Shown: positions 1-5,500 of the stretch, piece after piece
Position numbering within the stretch: position 1 is the first letter of the stretch
Layout of the letters: the number at the start of each line of letters is the position of its first letter
The notes under the pieces: generated by a model
What the model was told of the DNA's origin: nothing
Databases searched by the model: none
What the model saw: only the letters and a program-made list of their open reading frames with translations
Program-made: the position numbers and the translations under genes
Assembly: GCA_016206725.1 (NCBI GenBank)
Contig: JACQRA010000096.1
Span: forward strand, 1-6,211
DNA length: 6,211 bases
Direction: 5' to 3'
Source of the DNA: Candidatus Omnitrophota bacterium
GTDB lineage: Bacteria; Omnitrophota; Gorgyraeia; Aquiviventales; Aquiviventaceae

Positions 1-974
1 ATAATGGGGATATCTACCAGCACGGTCTTGTTGATCGAGGACGGGTCCACGTCAATGTGAACCTTCTTCGCCTTCTTCGCGAATTCATCCGGTTTGCCGG
101 TGACGCGATCATCGAACCGCGCCCCGATGCCGATCAAGAGATCGCACTCCGCCACCGCGTAGTTGGTGTATTCAAAGCCGTGCATCCCCAACATGCCCAG
201 GCTCAGTGGATCGGTCTCGGGAAACGCGCCCAGGCCGAGCAAGCTCGTCGTCACCGGGATGCGGGCCGTATGGGCGAGTTTCAGGAGCTCGGCGGCGGCG
301 CCCCCGTGAATCACGCCGGCGCCGGCATAGATCACCGGCCGCTTGCTGGTGGTGATCGCCTCCACCGCGCGCGCGATGTTGGCCTGATCCGTGGCGTCAA
401 TCGCCGCCTCATCCAGGACCTTCGGCTTGTAGCCGCGGATCGTCACCTGCTCCGGATAGACGAACTCCGTCTCCGCCACGGTGGTATCCACGGGCAAGTC
501 AATCAGGACCGGGCCGGGACGTCCGGTTCGCGCGATGAAAAACGCCTCCCGCACGACGCGCGCGATGTCCCGCACGTCCTTGACCAGGTAGCTGTGTTTG
601 GTGATGGGTCGTGACACCCCGATCGTGTCCACTTCCTGAAAGGCATCGTTGCCGATCACCGTCGTACGCACCTGGCCCGTGATCGCCACGATCGGAATGG
701 AATCCATGAACGCCGTCGCGATGCCGGTCGTCAGGTTCGTCGCTCCCGGCCCGGAGGTCGCCAGACACACCCCCACCTTACCGGTGGCGCGCGCGTAGCC
801 GTCGGCCATGTGCGCAGCCCCCTGCTCGTGGGCGGTCAGAATGACCTTGATCTTGGAGTCGTAGAGCGCATCAAACGTGGGCAGATTGACTCCGCCGGGG
901 ATGCCGAAGGCGATCTCCACCCCCTCGCGTTGGAGGCATTCAATGAGGATTTTAGCGCCTTTCATGGTCGTCAT
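1..974 (-). CDS. ilvB: Acetolactate synthase (AHAS) large subunit, N-terminal part, cut by window edge
   Basis: This catalytic subunit joins two pyruvates (or pyruvate and 2-oxobutyrate) using thiamine diphosphate, the first shared step of branched-chain amino acid synthesis in the cytoplasm. About 324 codons are present of a family length near 570, so the C-terminal cofactor-binding domain lies outside the window. Visible marks are an FGIPGG glycine loop near residue 25, the catalytic Glu50 in TAHEQGAAHMADGYAR, the SGPGATN loop near residue 77, GRPGPVLIDLPVD, and the start of the central domain with RPVIYAGAGV. The usual FGYPGG reads FGIPGG here. Two in-frame ATGs, 974 and 965, are possible. 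The first is listed; the second gives the common MKGAKIL start. Neither has a clear Shine-Dalgarno. The gene diverges from the Phd/RelE operon. The family assignment is firm; the choice of isozyme name is not. Confidence 0.95.
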   Translation of the reverse strand, partial: MTTMKGAKILIECLQREGVEIAFGIPGGVNLPTFDALYDSKIKVILTAHEQGAAHMADGYARATGKVGVCLATSGPGATNLTTGIATAFMDSIPIVAITGQVRTTVIGNDAFQEVDTIGVSRPITKHSYLVKDVRDIARVVREAFFIARTGRPGPVLIDLPVDTTVAETEFVYPEQVTIRGYKPKVLDEAAIDATDQANIARAVEAITTSKRPVIYAGAGVIHGGAAAELLKLAHTARIPVTTSLLGLGAFPETDPLSLGMLGMHGFEYTNYAVAECDLLIGIGARFDDRVTGKPDEFAKKAKKVHIDVDPSSINKTVLVDIPI

Positions 975-985
975 GATAAACCATT

Positions 986-994
986 ATTATAGCA
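986..994 (-). promoter_or_regulatory. Extended -10 promoter element for the acetolactate synthase gene
   Basis: Reading the minus strand, TGCTATAAT forms a consensus -10 hexamer with the TGn extension. No convincing -35 lies 17-18 nt upstream, which fits an extended -10 promoter. Its last base is 11 nt before the ATG at 974, so the predicted transcript has a leader of only about 5 nt, or 14 nt for the ATG at 965. This is inferred from sequence alone. Confidence 0.5.
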
Positions 995-1051
995 GGAACG
1001 TCGTGTGGACGCGAACGTCTGTGTCGCTCACCGCGCCCACCGGACGCCCTC

Positions 1052-1081
1052 TTGACATTTGGACGATAATCTGGCTATAAT
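1052..1081 (+). promoter_or_regulatory. Sigma-70 promoter for the Phd/RelE operon
   Basis: TTGACA (1052-1057) and TATAAT (1076-1081) both match consensus, with an 18-nt spacer. The expected start of transcription is near 1088. An AT-rich imperfect inverted repeat, ATTTT to AAAAT around AGCTAG (1080-1095), overlaps the -10 and the start point. It could be the operator for autorepression by the Phd-type antitoxin, but its arms are short. Confidence 0.75.
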
Positions 1082-1099
1082 TTTAGCTAGAAAATAGCG

Positions 1100-1106
1100 A
1101 AGGAGG
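1100..1106 (+). promoter_or_regulatory. Shine-Dalgarno of the antitoxin gene, decides its start
   Basis: AAGGAGG lies 1 nt before the ATG at 1108 and 4 nt before the ATG at 1111. The second spacing is more usable, so 1111 is preferred. The difference is one methionine. Confidence 0.7.
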
Positions 1107-1110
1107 CATG

Positions 1111-1380
1111 ATGAAGTTCGTGGGGATCAGTGAGCTCAAAAACGGGGCATCGAACGTCGTGCGGCAGGTGCAGCGCGGTGGGCCGGTGGTCGTCATGCGC
1201 CATGGCAAGCCTTGCGCCGCCCTCATCCGAATCTCAGAAGAAGAAATTGATCAGTTGCTCTTCGAAGACAGCCCGTTGGTCAAGCAAGCGGTGAAAGAAG
1301 CGCTGAACGATATCCGTGCCGGCCGCGTGGTGACGTGGCGCGAGTTCCTTGAGCATGAGCGACGCGCCAAAGCCGCTTGA
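1111..1380 (+). CDS. Phd/YefM-family antitoxin
   Basis: An 89-residue type II antitoxin expected to bind DNA through its N-terminal half and to neutralise the RelE/ParE toxin encoded next to it. The N-terminus (VGISELKNGASNVV, then RGGPVVVMRHGKPCAALI) has the classic Phd/YefM pattern: a short strand, a helix over a conserved L-K, and the V-x-V-M-R-H-G-K-P strand. The C-terminal part (KQAVKEALNDIRAGRVVTWREFLEHERR) is charged and helical, as expected for a toxin-binding tail. The gene overlaps the toxin gene by 26 nt, so the two are probably translationally coupled. It has a near-consensus promoter and a strong Shine-Dalgarno. Autorepression is inferred from the family. ATG 1108 would add one methionine. 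Confidence 0.9.
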   Translation: MKFVGISELKNGASNVVRQVQRGGPVVVMRHGKPCAALIRISEEEIDQLLFEDSPLVKQAVKEALNDIRAGRVVTWREFLEHERRAKAA

Positions 1381-1645
1381 GCTCCTCCTTACTCAGAAAG
1401 CCGAGCGAGAACTTCTTGACATTCCTGACGAGCCCCGCCAGCGCATCAAAAGCGACATCCTCCGGCTCGCGCAAGGCTGCCTTCCCCTCGCTCAACTCAA
1501 AAAGCTCCACGGCTTCACCCCCGCCATCTGGCAACTGACCTCCGGAGAGTTTCGCGTCCTGTATCGACGCGCTGCAGAGCGCCTGTTCATTCTGCGCGTC
1601 ATCCGTAAACCTGATCAAGTCCGCGTTCTGCGTTCGCTTCGCTAG
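1355..1645 (+). CDS. RelE/ParE-family toxin
   Basis: A 96-residue small basic protein, probably a ribosome-dependent mRNA interferase or a ParE-like gyrase inhibitor; the sequence alone does not separate the two. The family pattern is visible: an N-terminal strand and helices (LLLTQKAERELLDIP, then RQRIKSDILRLAQG), the KKLHGFTPAIWQL turn, and the SGEFRVLYRR strand with Arg67 and Tyr70, followed by LFILRVIRK with Arg81 and Arg84 that could serve catalysis. The ATG at 1355 is preferred over an in-frame TTG at 1349. No good Shine-Dalgarno is visible, so translation probably depends on coupling with the overlapping antitoxin gene. The order antitoxin then toxin is the usual one for Phd/RelE pairs. 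Confidence 0.88.
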   Translation: MSDAPKPLELLLTQKAERELLDIPDEPRQRIKSDILRLAQGCLPLAQLKKLHGFTPAIWQLTSGEFRVLYRRAAERLFILRVIRKPDQVRVLRSLR

Positions 1646-1655
1646 GAAGTAACCC

Positions 1656-1901
1656 ATGCTTCAGAAACGCTCAAAGCAAGGAGCAAGACGCGGGATGGGG
1701 TCGAAAAAAGATGAGGCCTTCTTGGCTGCTCGCGGCATGTTACAGGGGGCGCTCACGACAGACGATTCGCTCAAGATGCGGCGAGAAGAACGATCCCGTG
1801 AAGAACGCGATCTGCGCCATCTGATCCGGCTAGTCCCTTACTATCCGAAGAAGCGCTCGTCACCACAGACCCGGACTTCAAAGTCCTCCATCCCGATCTG
1901 A
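1656..1901 (+). CDS. Hypothetical small ORF downstream of the toxin, possibly a decayed antitoxin
   Basis: An 81-residue frame starting 10 nt after the toxin stop, with GGAAG 6 nt before the ATG as a possible ribosome binding site. I do not recognise the family. Residues about 20-55 are highly charged (FLAARGMLQGALTTDD, then RREERSREERDL) and look helical, like the tail of a VapB/MazE-type antitoxin, but no DNA-binding motif is clear. The last 20 residues are basic and serine-rich and look out of frame, while another frame over the same bases gives a protein-like ending (see the fragment at 1844). It may be a real co-transcribed gene, a frameshifted remnant, or chance. Confidence 0.35.
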   Translation: MLQKRSKQGARRGMGSKKDEAFLAARGMLQGALTTDDSLKMRREERSREERDLRHLIRLVPYYPKKRSSPQTRTSKSSIPI

Positions 1902-1921
1902 AACTCCTCTTCCTTGACTAG
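1844..1921 (+). pseudogene. Out-of-frame fragment resembling a PIN-domain C-terminus
   Basis: In a different frame from the ORF at 1656, bases 1844-1921 encode 25 residues with EALVTTDPDF followed by KVLHPDLKLLFLD and a TAG stop. LVTTDPDF resembles the strand and acidic pair (T-x-D-x-D-F) near the C-terminus of VapC/PIN-type nucleases, and a short hydrophobic tail is typical of their ends. No start codon or upstream catalytic domain exists in this frame. It is read as the tail of a deleted or frameshifted toxin gene. The match is short and could be chance. Confidence 0.3.
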
Positions 1922-1972
1922 AGTTGGCGCTTCGGCTCGTCAGCCTTTAAAAAACTCGATGTCGGACACCGA

Positions 1973-1992
1973 GCCCCGATGGCCATCGGGGC
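1973..1992. repeat. Perfect 20-bp palindrome
   Basis: GCCCCGATGG is followed directly by its reverse complement CCATCGGGGC. It lies between the end of the plus-strand operon region and the end of the minus-strand DUF4258/DUF2283 pair, so it could act as a two-way terminator hairpin or a protein-binding site. No T-run follows it closely on either strand, which weakens the terminator reading. The rest of 1922-2027 shows no gene. Confidence 0.6.
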
Positions 1993-2027
1993 GGAAGGTC
2001 TGGCACCGCGATCAGGAAATTGGGGGA

Positions 2028-2243
2028 TCAGCGGGTAGAGGGGAGGAGGTTTTGGACGGTGATGGTCGCTAAGGCTTCGGGGGGGAGGCGACGACTCACG
2101 TTGAGGATTTCGATGCCGATCAATCGGTGGCTGGCGTCAAAATCCGCGGTGATGCCTTCTTGGATATCCACATTATCGGCCGGACGCTCGTCTTTGAATC
2201 GCACGTACAGCGCGTCGGCTTCCAGATCAAACTCAATGCGCAT
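2028..2243 (-). CDS. DUF2283 family small protein, likely partner or antitoxin of the DUF4258 protein
   Basis: A 71-residue protein matching DUF2283: the opening MRIEFDLEADALYVRF fits the family pattern of an acidic D-x-E-A-D-A-L-Y turn between two strands, then DIQEGITADFD and LIGIEILNVSRR close the small beta fold. An AGGAGG site 5 nt before the ATG at 2243 fixes the start. The gene overlaps the upstream DUF4258 gene by 11 nt. In many genomes DUF2283 genes sit beside DUF4258 genes and the pair is thought to be toxin-antitoxin-like; the biochemical role is unproven. Calling this one the antitoxin is inferred from its acidic character and partner. Confidence 0.85.
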   Translation of the reverse strand: MRIEFDLEADALYVRFKDERPADNVDIQEGITADFDASHRLIGIEILNVSRRLPPEALATITVQNLLPSTR

Positions 2244-2481
2244 GAGTGCCTCCTGGGGCGTGACGTTTCGGCGTCACAGTGATGACGAGGCGTCGTCCAC
2301 CTTCGTCTTTGAACGTCACGCGCAACCATCGGTTGCCCTCGATGTGCTTCCAGGCATGCCTATCGCCCAGACTCGCTGTCGTCACACGCTCAGGTTGCGT
2401 GACACTGGTCATGACGTCAGCTTCCGAAATGTCATACAACCGCATTCGGTTGCGCGCATGGCGGGTGAAATACACCTCCAT
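2233..2481 (-). CDS. DUF4258 family protein, putative RelE-like toxin
   Basis: An 82-residue protein opening MEVYFTRHARNRMRLYDIS, the DUF4258 signature (a strand, an H-A-x-x-R-M motif, then I-S-x-x-D-V), and ending with the paired strands RWLRVTFKDE and RRLVITVTPKRH. DUF4258 proteins are predicted to share the RelE/BrnT-type fold and often sit with small DUF2283 partners. A GTG at 2544 would add 21 residues, but that extension contains the promoter and lacks a ribosome site, so the ATG at 2481 was chosen. The -10 box lies only 6 nt upstream of it, so the messenger may be leaderless. The gene order (putative toxin first) is opposite to the other two pairs in the window. Toxicity is inferred, not shown. 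Confidence 0.8.
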   Translation of the reverse strand: MEVYFTRHARNRMRLYDISEADVMTSVTQPERVTTASLGDRHAWKHIEGNRWLRVTFKDEGGRRLVITVTPKRHAPGGTHAH

Positions 2482-2487
2482 GCAGGG

Positions 2488-2516
2488 AGTATACCAGCTT
2501 CCCCTCTCCTTCACAA
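2488..2516 (-). promoter_or_regulatory. Promoter of the DUF4258/DUF2283 pair
   Basis: On the minus strand TTGTGA (2516-2511) and TATACT (2493-2488) are separated by 17 nt, with TGG before the -10 giving the extended -10 element. It lies between the stop of the long upstream ORF (2550) and the ATG at 2481. The predicted start of transcription falls at or next to the A of the ATG. Confidence 0.6.
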
Positions 2517-2549
2517 TGAGAGGGAACTCCCACTCGATTGTCACCGTGA

Positions 2550-5500
2550 TTAGTGCCGGCGCTCGGCCTCATCCCTCGCCCGCAGCGTGTCCTCTACCGT
2601 TCCCTCAATCGTGTCCGATGGGAAAGTCCTGCCAATCCGTACGACTCCCGCATGGTCGTAGAGATAGCCTTCCTGACTTCCGAGGCAATACACAACACCG
2701 GCGTGTGTTTTCATCGACTCCCCTGCCTGATCCTCTGGAGAAGGTCCATGAGAATAAGCAGAACTCTCCCAGTGGGAATGTACAGCGATGGAGACCGCTA
2801 GTGGTTGATGGCCTGCGATGGCACGAAAGTAGAGGGACTGCTGAACCGTGAGGTCGACCCCAAGCGCTTCGGCAACCTCTTTGCTGAGATAATCTACTGA
2901 AAAGGTGAGTTGGGCAGTCTTCGGATCACGGGAGACGCCCTCTGGGTCTGTCACGTAACTTCCCAACGGAATGAAGTCGAGCACTCGGTAGCCGCCTTCC
3001 CCCACCTTAGCGAGAAAATACCCTTGGCGCTCCAAATCCGGCGTGCGCGTGACCCACGCCACCATCTTTTCCCACACACGGAGGGGAACAGCGTAAGAAG
3101 CGCCAGCGAATAAGAGTTCAAACTGACCCGGAGTGTTGGAGCTCCACGTTCGGTGAAAGTCACGAGCTTCCTGCGGTGTCGCGGCAATTCGCACCCATCC
3201 CGTCCCACGCTGCATGGGAGCGTCCAGACGCCGTTTGAATGCGGCGAGTTGTTCAGTGACGTCCGTGGTTGATACGACGCGGATGCGGTGTGGTTGAAGC
3301 TCTGCGGCGGGCGGCCCTTCGGCTCGCTCACGCTCGCTCAGGACTTCCTCGCCCTGCGGGCTCGGTCGCGCGGCGGAGGTGGCGGGCGACACGGCTGGTA
3401 ACCCCTCGCCCCCGCGGCGATCCTCGGGAAGCTCTTCGCCAGGAACAAGCGAGCGACCTTGCGGCCGAATGAGCTGGAGAACCTCATGCCAGCGCGCGAC
3501 GACGCGCTCCATCGGTTCGTTCGGGCCACGAGAAAATCCGATACGGGCCAACCGCTGAGAGGGCGCCTCGTCAAATAATGGATTCCTCCAGTCATGCGAG
3601 GGCTCGAGGAGGAATCCGTGCTCGCGCAAGACCCGCTCATTGTTAGGACTGAGGTCGACGACGTCGAACCACGTCCGGTCGGCATCCGAGCGATGGCTCG
3701 CCGCGGGGCCACCGGCTTGTGATTGGGCGGTCTCAATACCCTTGAGGTGCAAGACGTTCATGACGGGAGCCAACGCCGGATCATCCGCAAGAGCGAGGTA
3801 GTTGCGATGAAACGCTTCCTGCGCAAGAGCCACGGCGTCTCGGTGCTCATCCGCCGACAACTCCTCGACTTCGTGAATCGGGACGCTCAAATACTTCGCA
3901 ATCAAGCGTTGTTCATGAGCGTCTCTTCGGATGACTTGAACCGAAGGCGGCGGCAACTCCTTCCCGTCACTCGACGCCCCAGATGACTCGGCAGGCGGCG
4001 CGGTGGGGGCGTTGAGGGCGGTGGTATCAGACGTTGTGCGGGCATCGGCCTCGGGGAGAGGCGTTGACGATCTGAACCGGGGATGAGGCAAGTTGGACAG
4101 CAATTCAGCCAGGTGACGTCGAATGCCGTCGAAGATCACGGGCTGTTGCGCTTCGTCGCTCAGTTGAGCGAGGAGGAGGCGTTCGCGCTCCAGCCGCTCG
4201 GGATCGCTCAAGAACGCTTGCCACGCTGCCGCATCGTCGTCCTCGATACTGAGGAAGCGATCTCGCATCCGACGCCAGATCGCGTCGTCTCCGAAGTAGA
4301 ATTCAGCCGCGACATAGTATTGGAGCGTCCTCCGAAAATCATAAAAGGCGACCTCCCGATCTCGTCCCTCAAGATTCCGGTACTCCACCCGCTTGCCAAG
4401 ATACTCACGTAATCGCTCAATCACGCGCTCCTCCTTCCAATTGGGATGGGCCGTGCGCCATTGAGCGTTTGGCGAGACTTGCCAGCCAACCCTAAAGGCT
4501 CGACGAGGCGTGTTAACCCACACGGTCCATCCCTTCTCATACGAGCTGACGGAGACGTCAGGATATGAGCGCACCAACTGGCCCAACGCCTCGATGAAGG
4601 CCTCTCGTACTCTGTAATACTGAAAGGTTCTGGATGGGTCCTCGATGAGCAACACATCAAAATCGGGGCGGATGCTGGTGCGGAGGTAGCGCGTCCCGCC
4701 GACGATGAGCGCTTCGACATGGAAGCCCAACTGCTCACCGGCCTTTTGTGCCGCCTCCGCGACAAGTCCCTCTAAGAGCGTGAGATTGAGGTCGCCTGCT
4801 TGCTCATCATAGTAGAGGGGCTCGGTCCTCGAGCTGGGACGAGGCTCGCGGGACGGTTCAGAACGGTCGGAGGGCGGCCCCTTGGCGGGCGGCCCTTCGG
4901 CTCCCCCGCTCTTCGCGGGGTCGCTCAGGACTCCCTCGCCCGCAGGGCTCGGTCGCGCGGCGGATGAGCCCTTGGAAGAAGAGAGGAGGGTATTGTGGGC
5001 GAGGAGTCCGCCGAAGACGCGGGAGACCGACGGCGACGGCTCAAGCCAGTGGCCGGCGACGAAATTGTGCGTGCCCTCGACCTCGATGTCGTAGACCGGC
5101 TCCGGGAGCAGGGGGTCAATCGCCACGATGCGATCCCACGCCGTCTCGGTATTGACAATGGAGTACCCGGTGGGTATGCTAAAGGCGTGATGAGCCGATT
5201 CATTGAGTGGCGCGACTACATCCGTATAGATCCCGCTATCTGCCATGGCAAACCGACCTTCAAGGGGAGTCGCGTCATGGTCGCGACCATCCTCGAACTG
5301 CTGGAAGTCGGCCAGACGTACAAGGATATCAAGGCCGGCTACCCCATGATCCGCCCCCAGCATCTGCACGCGGCGCTCCAATTCGCTCGCGAGACGATCC
5401 AGAGCGGCCGCGCCGCCACCTTCCAGACCGCCCGGCATGCGGTTTCTTATTGACGAAGACGTGGACGTCCGGCTCATCGGCGTGCTGCGTCGCATGAGCC

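Noticed and set aside
57..614. 185-residue plus-strand ORF
   Set aside because: It lies antisense to the clearly recognisable acetolactate synthase frame and its product is His/Arg-rich with no family features.
1065..1070. GATAAT as the -10 of the Phd promoter
   Set aside because: It is only 7 nt from the -35; TATAAT at 1076 has a proper 18-nt spacer.
1349..1354. TTG start for the RelE/ParE toxin
   Set aside because: An ATG two codons later is a better start; the extra residues add nothing to the fold.
1280..1657. 125-residue minus-strand ORF over the Phd/RelE genes
   Set aside because: Shadow of two well-supported plus-strand genes; no motif seen.
2482..2544. GTG start giving DUF4258 a 21-residue N-terminal extension
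   Set aside because: The extension covers the promoter, has no ribosome site, and family members start near the MEVYFTRHA strand.
2020..2553. 177-residue plus-strand ORF
   Set aside because: Antisense to the DUF4258/DUF2283 pair, which has family motifs, promoter and Shine-Dalgarno.
2279..2851. 190-residue plus-strand ORF
   Set aside because: Antisense to the DUF4258 gene and the JAMM domain; composition is typical of a shadow frame.
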